Positions 54,666-63,129 of a DNA stretch of 64,000 nt are shown piece by piece (position 1 is the stretch's first letter; each line of letters opens with the position of its first letter). Where the stretch lies: positions 1-64,000 of the forward strand of contig NZ_JAKKIE010000006.1 in the NCBI RefSeq assembly GCF_021742065.1, written 5' to 3'. This DNA comes from Rhizorhapis sp. SPR117 (GTDB lineage: Bacteria > Pseudomonadota > Alphaproteobacteria > Sphingomonadales > Sphingomonadaceae). The notes under the pieces are model-generated. The model was given only the letters and a program-made list of their open reading frames with translations. It did not search any database and was not told where the DNA came from. The translations under genes were made by a program, and so were the position numbers.

Positions 54666-56209
54666 GTACGGCGGCGCCACAGGCCCTAGCCCGACGACTG
54701 AACTATTTTCAGGCAGATGAGCCTATGCCGGCGGTGACGGCTCGCACGGCCATCATCGACATTGGTTCCAACAGTGTGCGTCTGGTCGTTTATGATGGGC
54801 CGCTGCGCATTCCCTTCATTCTGTTCAATGAAAAAGTCATGGCTGGCCTTGGTTCATCGCTGGCGAAAACCGGCGCGATGGAGGAAAGCGCGATGCGGCG
54901 CGGGCTTTCCGCGCTCGCCCGTTTCCATCATCTGTGCCGCGACATGGGCGTCAACGATGTGCGCTGCGTTGCCACCGCAGCTGTCCGCGAATCCAGCAAC
55001 GGCCCTGAATTCATTCGGCGTGCGGAAGCGCTGGGTCTGAAAATTCGCCTGCTTTCGGGCGAGGAAGAGGCGCAAGCGGCCGCCTATGGCGTATTGTCGG
55101 CTATTCCAGACGCCGACGGTATTGTCGGCGATCTTGGAGGAGGCAGTCTGGAACTGGTGCGTGTGTCGGGCGGACAGGTGTGCGAATCGGTGTCGCTACC
55201 GCTTGGCGTGTTGCGGATTCCTGACATTCGCGCAAAGGGTCCGGCGGTTCTTGAGCGTCAGGTCATAAAATTGCTGAAAAAGACCGGCTGGAATCAGATG
55301 ACGCCCGGCCTGCCTTTCTATCTTGTTGGCGGGTCCTGGCGCGCGCTGGCGCGACTGGACATGCATCTGGCCGGATTCCCGCTGCCCGTCATTCATCATT
55401 ACGACATGACAAAGGAAACGCCCGCGCGGCTGGTCCGCGTGCTTGCCAGCACGCACAAGGCGAAGTTGCGAGCCATATCGTCATTATCGCCCAGCCGCAT
55501 TCCGACCATGTCCAATGCTGCCCTGCTGTTGTCGGCGATGGTGCGGCAATTGGGCAGTTCCAACCTCGTCGTGTCGGCATTCGGTCTGCGCGAGGGGCTT
55601 TTGTTCAAGGACCTGCCGCCCGGAATCAGGGCGCTTGATCCGTTGCTGACTGCTGCGGCAATGGAGGGGGAAAGCCAGGGCCGCTTTCCGGGACATGGCG
55701 ACCTGATCGACCGATGGATTGCGCCGCTATTCCATGATGACAGCGCGCAGCAGCGGAGGATCAGGCGCGCGGCTTGCTTGTTGGCCGATGTCGGCTGGCG
55801 TGCAAACCCGGAATTCCGTGCCGAGCGGGGCCTTGAAATCGCGCTGCATGGCAACTGGGTCGGCATCGATGTGTCCGGACGGGCCATGCTTGCCCAGGCG
55901 CTCTATTCCCATTTGGGGGGTGGAGCGACCATGGCTCCGCAACTGACCGGCCTCGCGTCGTCAGAGGCGTTGATGCAGGCGATCCGTTGGGGCCTCGCGA
56001 TCCGGCTTGGCCAGCGGCTGAGCGGCGGCGTCGCGGGTCCACTGGAGTTGGGGGGATTGGAGCGGGATGGCAATATTCTTCGCCTGATGCTGACAGAGCA
56101 TCATCAAGGACTGTTCGGGGAAGCGGTGGAACGCCGGTTGCGTCAACTTGCCAGCGCGATGGGCCTGAACGGCGAATTTGCAGTGGTCAGCCGCAATTCG
56201 CCTGAGTGA
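54662..56209 (+). CDS. ppx: Exopolyphosphatase (Ppx/GppA family)
   Basis: The 515-residue ASKHA-fold phosphatase trims polyphosphate or pppGpp. AIIDIGSNSVRLVVYDG and GDLGGGSLELV are the two phosphate-binding loops, ATAAVRESSNGPEF the connecting one, and the C-terminal helical region resembles an HD-type domain without an obvious metal site. GTG 54662 overlaps the ppk1 stop; ATG 54725 would remove 21 residues that are not conserved in type. Confidence 0.93.
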   Translation: MSTAAPQALARRLNYFQADEPMPAVTARTAIIDIGSNSVRLVVYDGPLRIPFILFNEKVMAGLGSSLAKTGAMEESAMRRGLSALARFHHLCRDMGVNDVRCVATAAVRESSNGPEFIRRAEALGLKIRLLSGEEEAQAAAYGVLSAIPDADGIVGDLGGGSLELVRVSGGQVCESVSLPLGVLRIPDIRAKGPAVLERQVIKLLKKTGWNQMTPGLPFYLVGGSWRALARLDMHLAGFPLPVIHHYDMTKETPARLVRVLASTHKAKLRAISSLSPSRIPTMSNAALLLSAMVRQLGSSNLVVSAFGLREGLLFKDLPPGIRALDPLLTAAAMEGESQGRFPGHGDLIDRWIAPLFHDDSAQQRRIRRAACLLADVGWRANPEFRAERGLEIALHGNWVGIDVSGRAMLAQALYSHLGGGATMAPQLTGLASSEALMQAIRWGLAIRLGQRLSGGVAGPLELGGLERDGNILRLMLTEHHQGLFGEAVERRLRQLASAMGLNGEFAVVSRNSPE

Positions 56210-56480
56210 TCCGATAATCGGCGTCATAGACCACCGTCAGCCGGTCTGGCCGAAAGTCCATTGTCACGGCCATGCCGGGCGCGACCCAGCGCAGGGTTCT
56301 GGCGCCTGAAACTTCCAGCATTTTCGCGCCCAATGCGGCATCGGCCTTTTGACCGACAAATTGATTCAATGCCTCGCTACGGCAAGCGCCTTCACCGCCT
56401 GCCTGCTTCGCGACTTCACCGACCTGAGTCGAAGCGCAGGCGGCAAGGACCGTCAGCAAGGGCAGGGCCAGCACTCTCAT
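56187..56480 (-). CDS. I78-family peptidase inhibitor lipoprotein
   Basis: The 97-residue precursor has a lipobox (LAAC, Cys15) and a domain of the I78 inhibitor family: EALNQFVGQKADAALGAKMLEVSGARTLRWVAPGMAVTMDFRPDRLTVVYD, which resembles chymotrypsin-inhibitor folds. It ends RITQANCG, so a disulfide with the central Cys is possible. It sits with rnd on the minus strand and overlaps the tail of ppx (56187-56209) in convergence. Confidence 0.85.
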   Translation of the reverse strand: MRVLALPLLTVLAACASTQVGEVAKQAGGEGACRSEALNQFVGQKADAALGAKMLEVSGARTLRWVAPGMAVTMDFRPDRLTVVYDADYRITQANCG

Positions 56481-56487
56481 CTCATCA

Positions 56488-57657
56488 TTACCTTTCTGTG
56501 CGCGTCATGCGCAGTTTGCCGTCCTGAACCGCAAAGGCCATGCGTCCTTCGACCAGATCAACGGCGTCGCGGCCAAATTGTTCATAACGCCATCCCTCCA
56601 GGATCGACAGTTCGTCCCGCACGCCCGCGGCAAGCATTTCGATGTCGTCGGATCGGGCGAGCAGGCGCGAGGCGACATTGATTTCCCGCGAACGGATTTT
56701 AAGCAACAGCTTCAAAAGGTCGGCGACCAGTGCGCCCTCCTTGCCCAGCCCCGGCTTGCGTGGATCGCGTTCAGGCATTTCATTCTTGGGCAGAGGCTGC
56801 GCCTCGTTTAACGCGTGTATCAAACGCGCGCCGATGTCGTTGGTTTTCCATGCCGCCGAAAGACCGCGGACCTTGCCAAGGTCCTCCTGCGTGCGAGGCG
56901 GGTGCGACGCGACGTCGGCCATGGTCTCGTCCTTGATAATCCGTCCGCGGGGCAGATTTTTGTCCTGCGCCTCCTGTTCACGCCAGGCGGCAAGCGCTTT
57001 CAATCGGCCAAGCACATCAGGTTTGCGGCTGGCGATACGGACGCGTCGCCATGCTTCGGCGGGGATGGTGACATAATTGGACGGGTCGGCGATCCGCTCC
57101 ATTTCCTGATTGAGCCAACTGCCACGCCCGGTCTTGCGCAATTCGTCCAGCATCATCGGGAAGATCATCGATAAATGCGTCACATCGCCAATGGCATAGT
57201 CGATTTGCCGTTTGTCCAGCGGCCGCCGCGCCCAATCGGTAAAGCGTGCGCCCTTGTCCAGGCTGATCGACAGATAGGCATCGACCAGATTGGAATAGCC
57301 GATCTGTTCACCCTGGCCCAATGCCATGGCCGCGATCTGCGTATCGAACAGTGGAAACGGGGTCTGGCCGGTCAGATTGTGAACAATCTCTATGTCCTGT
57401 CCGCCCGCATGAAATACCTTCAGAACATCGACATTTTCGGTGAGCAGGTCGAGCAGCGGCTTCATGTCCAGACCGGGCGCTTTCGGGTCGATCGCGGCGG
57501 CTTCCTTGTCGTTCGCAATCTGCACCAGACACAGTTCGGGCCAATAGGTATTTTCTCGCATGAACTCGGTATCGACAGCAACGAATTCAGATTTGGAAAT
57601 GCGGCCGCATAAATCGGCCAGACTTTTGCTGTCGGTAATCAACGGATGGATTTGCAT
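56488..57657 (-). CDS. rnd: Ribonuclease D
   Basis: The 389-residue 3'-5' exoribonuclease processes tRNA 3' ends. DEDDy residues are visible: VAVDTEFMRE (DxE), HAGGQDIEI (D), and YAIGDVTHL (Y and D). An HRDC domain follows (about 200-290, with LKALAAWREQEAQDKNLPRGRII). Length is usual. It is divergent from aspS (158 bases). Confidence 0.95.
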   Translation of the reverse strand: MQIHPLITDSKSLADLCGRISKSEFVAVDTEFMRENTYWPELCLVQIANDKEAAAIDPKAPGLDMKPLLDLLTENVDVLKVFHAGGQDIEIVHNLTGQTPFPLFDTQIAAMALGQGEQIGYSNLVDAYLSISLDKGARFTDWARRPLDKRQIDYAIGDVTHLSMIFPMMLDELRKTGRGSWLNQEMERIADPSNYVTIPAEAWRRVRIASRKPDVLGRLKALAAWREQEAQDKNLPRGRIIKDETMADVASHPPRTQEDLGKVRGLSAAWKTNDIGARLIHALNEAQPLPKNEMPERDPRKPGLGKEGALVADLLKLLLKIRSREINVASRLLARSDDIEMLAAGVRDELSILEGWRYEQFGRDAVDLVEGRMAFAVQDGKLRMTRTER

Positions 57658-57815
57658 ATGGTCTTCGATCTTATTATTGGCTGGCCCCCTTGGGGGCAGG
57701 ATATGTCAAACTATTCTGCCCTTAACAGGCCAGAACGGGTTGACAAAGGCCCGGACCTTCCCCTGTTGCATGTTTTCTTGATTTAGCCCTGATCATAGCG
57801 GGAAAGATTTATTTT

Positions 57816-59594
57816 ATGCACCTTTATCGTACCCACAAATGCGCGGAATTACGCGCAAGTCATGTCGGGGAAACCGTTCGGGTTTCCGGATGGGTGCACA
57901 AGAAGCGCGATCATGGCGATCTGGTCTTCATCGATTTGCGCGATCATTATGGCATTGTCCAGATTGTGACGGAGGTGGACGGCCCTGCATTTGCGGTAAT
58001 CGAATCGCTGCGCAATGAAAGCGTCGTTACGGTAACGGGCCGGGTCGTTGCACGTGCAAGCGAGGCGGTGAACCCCAATCTTCCTACCGGCGATATCGAA
58101 ATCCGCGTCGATGAGGCAACGGTCCAGTCGGTTGCGCAGGAACTGCCCCTGCCGGTCGCGGGCGATCAGGAATATCCCGAGGATATTCGCCTGCGCTATC
58201 GCTTCCTCGACCTTCGGCGGGAACGGGTGCATGCCAACATCATGTTGCGCAGCGCGGTTATCGCATCGCTGCGCCGTCGCATGGTGGAACAGGGCTTTAC
58301 TGAATTTCAGACCCCGATTCTGACCGCCAGCTCACCTGAAGGCGCGCGTGACTATCTGGTGCCCAGCCGCGTTCATCCGGGCAAATTCTATGCGCTGCCG
58401 CAAGCGCCACAGATGTTCAAACAGCTGTTGATGGTCGCAGGTTTCGACCGCTATTTTCAGATCGCCCCCTGTTTTCGCGACGAAGACGCCCGCGCCGATC
58501 GGTCGCCGGGCGAATTTTATCAGCTCGACCTGGAAATGAGTTTCGTCACGCAAGACGATGTTTTTGCAGCATTGGAGCCGGTGCTGGGTGGCGTATTCAA
58601 GGAATTTGCCAACGGCAAGAGCGTGACTGAAGGGGCGTTCCCGCGCATTCCCTATCGTGAATCGATGCTGAAATATGGCAGTGACAAGCCGGATTTGCGC
58701 AATCCCATCGAGATTGTGGATGTGACCGATCATTTTATCGGCAGCGGCTTCGGCATTTTCGCAGGAATCGTTGAAGGCGGTGGCGTCATCCGCGCCATCC
58801 CGGCACCGGGCGCGGGGGCGCTCAGCCGCAAATTCTTCGATGATATGAACAATTGGGCGCGCAGCGAAGGGCATGCGGGCCTTGGCTATATCAATATCAA
58901 GGACCGTGTACCCGGCGGCCCCATCGCCAAGAATCATGGCGACGAAGCCACCGCCAAGTTGATAGCGGCGCTCGGCCTTGGTCCCAATGACGGCGTGTTC
59001 TTTGCCGCTGGCAAGGAATTGCAAGCCGCCAGACTGGCTGGCGCGGCGCGCACCCGTACAGGCGAGGAACTGGGTCTGATCGAACAGGGCGTGTTCAAAT
59101 TCTGCTGGATCGTCGATTTTCCGATGTTCGAATATGACGAAGAGAACAAAAAGGTCGATTTCTCCCATAACCCCTTCTCCATGCCGCAGGGCGAGATGGA
59201 GGCGTTGGAAACCATGGACCCGCTCGATATCCTTGCGTGGCAGTACGACATCGTTTGCAACGGCGTCGAATTGTCGTCCGGCGCGATCCGGAACCACAAG
59301 CCGGAAATCATGTACAAGGCTTTTGAAATCGCGGGCTATTCGAAGGAAGACGTGGAAGCGAACTTCTCCGGCATGCTCAACGCATTCAAATATGGTGCGC
59401 CGCCACACGGCGGTTCCGCGCCGGGTGTGGACCGCATGGTGATGCTGCTGGCCGATGAGCCCAATATCCGCGAGGTCGTTCTGTTCCCGATGAACCAGAA
59501 GGCGGAAGACCTGATGATGGGCGCGCCCGGTCAGGTTTCGGCAAAACAGCTACGCGAACTTAATATTCGTGTAGTAGAACCGCAAAAGGGCTGA
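57816..59594 (+). CDS. aspS: Aspartate--tRNA ligase
   Basis: The 592-residue class IIb synthetase has an N-terminal OB anticodon domain ([26 protein letters not shown]), motif 2 ([15 protein letters not shown]), the GAD insertion domain (about 290-410, [18 protein letters not shown]) and motif 3 ([14 protein letters not shown]). It is of the long bacterial type, as expected; in alphaproteobacteria it may be non-discriminating between tRNA-Asp and tRNA-Asn. Unlike valS and serS in this window, it has no foreign insert. Confidence 0.97.
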   Translation: MHLYRTHKCAELRASHVGETVRVSGWVHKKRDHGDLVFIDLRDHYGIVQIVTEVDGPAFAVIESLRNESVVTVTGRVVARASEAVNPNLPTGDIEIRVDEATVQSVAQELPLPVAGDQEYPEDIRLRYRFLDLRRERVHANIMLRSAVIASLRRRMVEQGFTEFQTPILTASSPEGARDYLVPSRVHPGKFYALPQAPQMFKQLLMVAGFDRYFQIAPCFRDEDARADRSPGEFYQLDLEMSFVTQDDVFAALEPVLGGVFKEFANGKSVTEGAFPRIPYRESMLKYGSDKPDLRNPIEIVDVTDHFIGSGFGIFAGIVEGGGVIRAIPAPGAGALSRKFFDDMNNWARSEGHAGLGYINIKDRVPGGPIAKNHGDEATAKLIAALGLGPNDGVFFAAGKELQAARLAGAARTRTGEELGLIEQGVFKFCWIVDFPMFEYDEENKKVDFSHNPFSMPQGEMEALETMDPLDILAWQYDIVCNGVELSSGAIRNHKPEIMYKAFEIAGYSKEDVEANFSGMLNAFKYGAPPHGGSAPGVDRMVMLLADEPNIREVVLFPMNQKAEDLMMGAPGQVSAKQLRELNIRVVEPQKG

Positions 59595-59610
59595 GCGGAA
59601 TTTACTAACT

Positions 59611-59723
59611 CCGTTCGCCCTGAGTAGCCATTGAGCGAAGTCGAAATGGCGTATCGAAGCGTTCATTTCCCGATGCCTCGATACGACCCTTCGTCAAGCT
59701 CAGTCTCTACTCAGCATAAACGG
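59611..59723. repeat. Palindromic intergenic repeat, ATTGAGCGAAG type
   Basis: Arms CCGTTCGCCCTGAGTAG and CTACTCAGCATAAACGG, and the inner GCGTATCGAAGC and GCCTCGATACGACC, are imperfect inverted copies. The whole unit lies between aspS and ppk2 and ends 18 bases before the next start. It is a third intergenic family in this window, distinct from the GTCGAG and CCCCAGC repeats. Confidence 0.85.
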
Positions 59724-59740
59724 TTAAGGATAGGCTCGGA

Positions 59741-60520
59741 ATGACCATAAATCTGCGCGATTTTGAAAACGGCAAGAAATATGGCGGCGATTATGACGCG
59801 GATCTGAAGGACCTTCAGCACCGCCTTGCGCGCATCCAGGTCGCCCATATTATCCATCGGCGTCGCAGCATGATTGTACTGGAAGGATGGGATGCCGCGG
59901 GCAAGGGCGGGATCATTCGCCGCATGGTGGCCGATTGGGACCCGCGCTACTTTGAGGTCTGGCCTATTTCAGCGCCGACGCAGGAGGAAAGGGATCGTCA
60001 TTTCCTTTGGCGGTTCTGGCAGAAACTGCCTGCCTGTCAGGACATCAATATCTTTGACCGCAGTTGGTATGGCCGCGTCCTTGTGGAGCGGGTCGAGAGC
60101 TTTTGCGGTGAATCCGAGTGGCAGCGCGCTTATGACGAGATCAACGAATTCGAGGCGCAGCAGATCGATAGCGGCACCAACATCGTCAAACTGTTCGTCC
60201 ATGTGACGCAGAAAGAGCAGGACGAACGCCTGGCTAAACGTCTCGATACCCCATGGAAACGATGGAAAACCGGGACGGAGGATTATCGTAATCGTGCGCG
60301 CCGGGATGATTATCTGAATGCGATGCACGACATGTTCCGCCAAACGGATACGCGCTGGGCGCCATGGCATGTGATCGACGGCAACGACAAGAAGGCTGCC
60401 CGCATTGCCGCCTTGACCTTTGTGGCTGACCGGCTGGAAACCATGGTGCCAATGGAAATGCCCGATGCCGACCCCGAAGTCGTGAAGCTGGCCAAGGATG
60501 CGTTCGGGTATAAGGGTTAG
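59741..60520 (+). CDS. ppk2: PPK2-type polyphosphate kinase
   Basis: The 259-residue product is a single-domain PPK2, structurally a thymidylate-kinase relative. Walker A GWDAAGKGG, Walker B FDRSWYGRVLVERVES and the lid (RLDTPWKRWKTGTEDYRNR) are all present. PPK2 enzymes use polyphosphate to phosphorylate nucleotides (ADP, GDP or AMP by class); the class is not decided here. It works against PPK1 in the polyphosphate pool and lies 5 kb from ppk1. Confidence 0.94.
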   Translation: MTINLRDFENGKKYGGDYDADLKDLQHRLARIQVAHIIHRRRSMIVLEGWDAAGKGGIIRRMVADWDPRYFEVWPISAPTQEERDRHFLWRFWQKLPACQDINIFDRSWYGRVLVERVESFCGESEWQRAYDEINEFEAQQIDSGTNIVKLFVHVTQKEQDERLAKRLDTPWKRWKTGTEDYRNRARRDDYLNAMHDMFRQTDTRWAPWHVIDGNDKKAARIAALTFVADRLETMVPMEMPDADPEVVKLAKDAFGYKG

Positions 60521-61011
60521 GGTATGCGCTGTTCCGGATAGGAAATAGCCAAAACCTCATATTCCTTCTCGCCCACGGGCAAAGTTACCTTGCGTAAATC
60601 CCCGGTCGCCGCGCCACGCAACGCTCGCGATAGCGGCGCGTTCCCGCCGATCCTACCCGCCGAGGCATCTGTCTCATCATCGCCCACCAGAGTGACGATG
60701 CGCTGATTGTCATCCTCATCGGCAATCGTGACGGTCGCGCCGAAATAGACGCGGCTCTTGTCGGGCTGTTGCCCCGGATCGATGACCTTTGCCGCCTTCA
60801 TTTTTTTCGATAGCCGCCGCAATTGCCCATCGATTTCCCGCATTCGCTTGCGGCCATAAAGATAGTCGCCATTTTCGCTGCGGTCGCCATTGCCTGCCGC
60901 CCAGCTTACGATTTCGACGATCTGGGGTCGTTCGACGGCGAACAGCCGCTCATATTCGGCGCGTAATGCGGCAAAACCGGCGGGGCTTATATAATTGGGA
61001 CGATTGTTCAA
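60517..61011 (-). CDS. greB: Transcription elongation factor GreB
   Basis: The 164-residue factor enters RNA polymerase's secondary channel to trigger cleavage of backtracked RNA. The N-terminal coiled coil (YISPAGFAALRAEYERLFAVERPQIVEIVSWAAGNGDRSENGDYLYGRKRMREIDGQ) carries the acidic DRSENGDYLYG tip; the C-terminal FKBP-like domain ends EKEYEVLAISYPEQ. No ATG or GTG is near: the likely start is TTG 61011, whose TTGA overlaps the slt stop, so the two are coupled. It converges on the end of ppk2 (4 bases overlap). Confidence 0.9.
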   Translation of the reverse strand: MNNRPNYISPAGFAALRAEYERLFAVERPQIVEIVSWAAGNGDRSENGDYLYGRKRMREIDGQLRRLSKKMKAAKVIDPGQQPDKSRVYFGATVTIADEDDNQRIVTLVGDDETDASAGRIGGNAPLSRALRGAATGDLRKVTLPVGEKEYEVLAISYPEQRIP

Positions 61012-63026
61012 CCTGGCTTGTTCTTGCCAAGATAGCGGCTGAGCGGCGCCTTTGAGGTTGCCTGTGCCGTGCCGGGATTGAGGAGGTCGTAAACCACCGC
61101 GTTTTCCAATACGCGTTGAACATAATTCTTGGTTTCGTAGATCGGAATATTCTCGATCCACCAGAGCATGTCGACACTGGGCAGGCGCGGGTCGCCATTG
61201 GCGGCGATCCATTTGTTCACATTGCCCGGTCCGGCATTGTACGCGGCGACGGCCAGAGGATAGCTGCCGCCAAAATAGCGGAGCATCGACCGGAAATAGG
61301 TGCTGCCAAGCTGAATATTATAGCCGGGGTCCTGTGTCAGGGCGGATGGAGTATAGGACAGGCCGATCTTGCCCGCAGTTTCGCGAGCGGTGGCGGGCAT
61401 AAGCTGCATCAGGCCGCGTGCGCCTGCATGACTGACGGCCTGCCTGTCGAACTGGCTCTCCTGCCGCGCGATGGCGTGGATCATCGTCCAGTCGGCCTGA
61501 TAGCCGCTGGGGATGGAGATGCGCGGGAAACCGGCTTCGCTATAGGCCAGTTGTCCGTTCGCATTGGCGCGTCGTCCGGCCATCACGCCCAGATCGGGCC
61601 TGCCGATGGTCTTTGACAATTCGTCGGCCAATAAATGATCGGCGGGCGTGATGGCGTTGTTGGCGATGGCGCGGACAAATTTGCTCTGATCCTGCCATTG
61701 GCCCTGTCGGCCCAGAACCCGTGCGGCCTGAACTACACCGCGATTGTAAAAGGCGGTGCGTTCCTCATTCGTGACCTGCACCAGCAGGACGGCAGCGGGG
61801 ATGGGAATGTCGCGGCCCAGCCGTTCAAGCGCCAATTGCCCATAGAATTGGTCGGCGTAGGCGCTTGCTTGCCCCAACCATGTACTTGCCTGCGCTGTGT
61901 CGCCAGCCTCCTGAGCGGCGCGTCCCGCCCAGTAATAGCCCTTGGATACGGTTTGAGGCGACCGTGCGGCCTCGGCATAGCGCCGGAACATATCTGCGGC
62001 ATCGCGCGGACGCTTGAGTTCATAATAAGCGGCGGTGCCTGCCAACCAGACAAGGCTGGTGTAATCATCGCGTTCGCCAATCGGCTGATCGCGGATATTG
62101 GTGCCCGGCATATAGGCGTCATCGACCCGGCTGGCGATGGCATAGGCGATCGACCATTGACGATCATTGGCGGCGGCGCGGGCATTGGTGAGCAGCGCCT
62201 CATACCATTTTTCGGGATTGGCGGGCGGTGTCGTCACGACGGCCCGTTTGGCCAGCAGATCGCGCGCGGCCCAGCTGTTGCCCTGATCACGCAGCCACAT
62301 CGCCTTGTCGGCGATATAGCCTGCATCTCTGGCGCCAGCGGCTTCGGCGGCCTGCATCTTCAATAATGCATCCGGGCTTTTACGGTCGAGCGCCAGCCGC
62401 GCCTCGAACACTGGTCTGCGAGCAGGGGACGTATAGGCGATTTGGCGGCCGGCGGCGCTGAGAGCATTGGCCCACAGCAGCGCGTCCATTCGCACGTCAT
62501 GGTCGGCGGCGGTAAATGTGCGGCCAAACAGGCTCATCAGCCGTATTTCATCGTCAAGATTGAGCGCGCCGCCTCTCCACGCCCGTCGTGCCGCATCCTG
62601 CGCAGCCGACCCATCTCCGGACCGTCCGCTTGCCGATAGGGCGATGGCATAGCGCGCCCACCCGGTATTGGAGAGTGGCGGGTATTTGCTGAAATGGGCT
62701 ATGACCTGAGAAGGGGAATAGCTGAGCGGATTGATCGCCTGTTCGGCGGTCTTGCGCATCCGCTCTTCCCCCGGCCAGCCCGGATGTCCCGTCAGAAAGC
62801 TCGCATAATCAAGGAAGCTCAGCGTGTCGCTCTGGCTTAATCGGCGCCACTCATTAACCGCCGCTGTAACCTGTAACGGGTCTGGCTCCGGCGCGGCGAT
62901 CGCTTTACGGACGCTTTGCCAGTCGGTTTGTGGTGCCTCCGGGGCTGCGGCCATGCTGAATGACGTGCTGCCGACCAGGGCTGTTAAAAGTGCAATTCTT
63001 GATACCATGCTGGACATAATGCCCAT
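61008..63026 (-). CDS. slt: Soluble lytic murein transglycosylase-like protein
   Basis: The 672-residue precursor has a signal peptide (MVSRIALLTALVGSTSFSMAAA), a long helical superhelix region (about 50-480) and a C-terminal GH23 domain: ARQESQFDRQAVSHAGARGLMQLMPATARE (catalytic Glu in RQES) and VAAYNAGPGNVNKWI. It cleaves the glycan strand of peptidoglycan from the periplasm. Its downstream neighbour greB is coupled to it by overlapping TTGA. It is divergent from dapA (103 bases). Confidence 0.94.
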   Translation of the reverse strand: MGIMSSMVSRIALLTALVGSTSFSMAAAPEAPQTDWQSVRKAIAAPEPDPLQVTAAVNEWRRLSQSDTLSFLDYASFLTGHPGWPGEERMRKTAEQAINPLSYSPSQVIAHFSKYPPLSNTGWARYAIALSASGRSGDGSAAQDAARRAWRGGALNLDDEIRLMSLFGRTFTAADHDVRMDALLWANALSAAGRQIAYTSPARRPVFEARLALDRKSPDALLKMQAAEAAGARDAGYIADKAMWLRDQGNSWAARDLLAKRAVVTTPPANPEKWYEALLTNARAAANDRQWSIAYAIASRVDDAYMPGTNIRDQPIGERDDYTSLVWLAGTAAYYELKRPRDAADMFRRYAEAARSPQTVSKGYYWAGRAAQEAGDTAQASTWLGQASAYADQFYGQLALERLGRDIPIPAAVLLVQVTNEERTAFYNRGVVQAARVLGRQGQWQDQSKFVRAIANNAITPADHLLADELSKTIGRPDLGVMAGRRANANGQLAYSEAGFPRISIPSGYQADWTMIHAIARQESQFDRQAVSHAGARGLMQLMPATARETAGKIGLSYTPSALTQDPGYNIQLGSTYFRSMLRYFGGSYPLAVAAYNAGPGNVNKWIAANGDPRLPSVDMLWWIENIPIYETKNYVQRVLENAVVYDLLNPGTAQATSKAPLSRYLGKNKPG

Positions 63027-63129
63027 TCGATCCTTATCAGGCGCTGAACGCCACGCTATATAACAAGAATATTATCATCGCGTGTGTGTATTATGCCTTG
63101 TTGCAGCGCTGGATTGAAGGAGTTTTTTC

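Noticed and set aside
58332..59408. Long minus-strand frame inside aspS
   Set aside because: It is the complement of conserved synthetase motifs; no independent start signal or domain.
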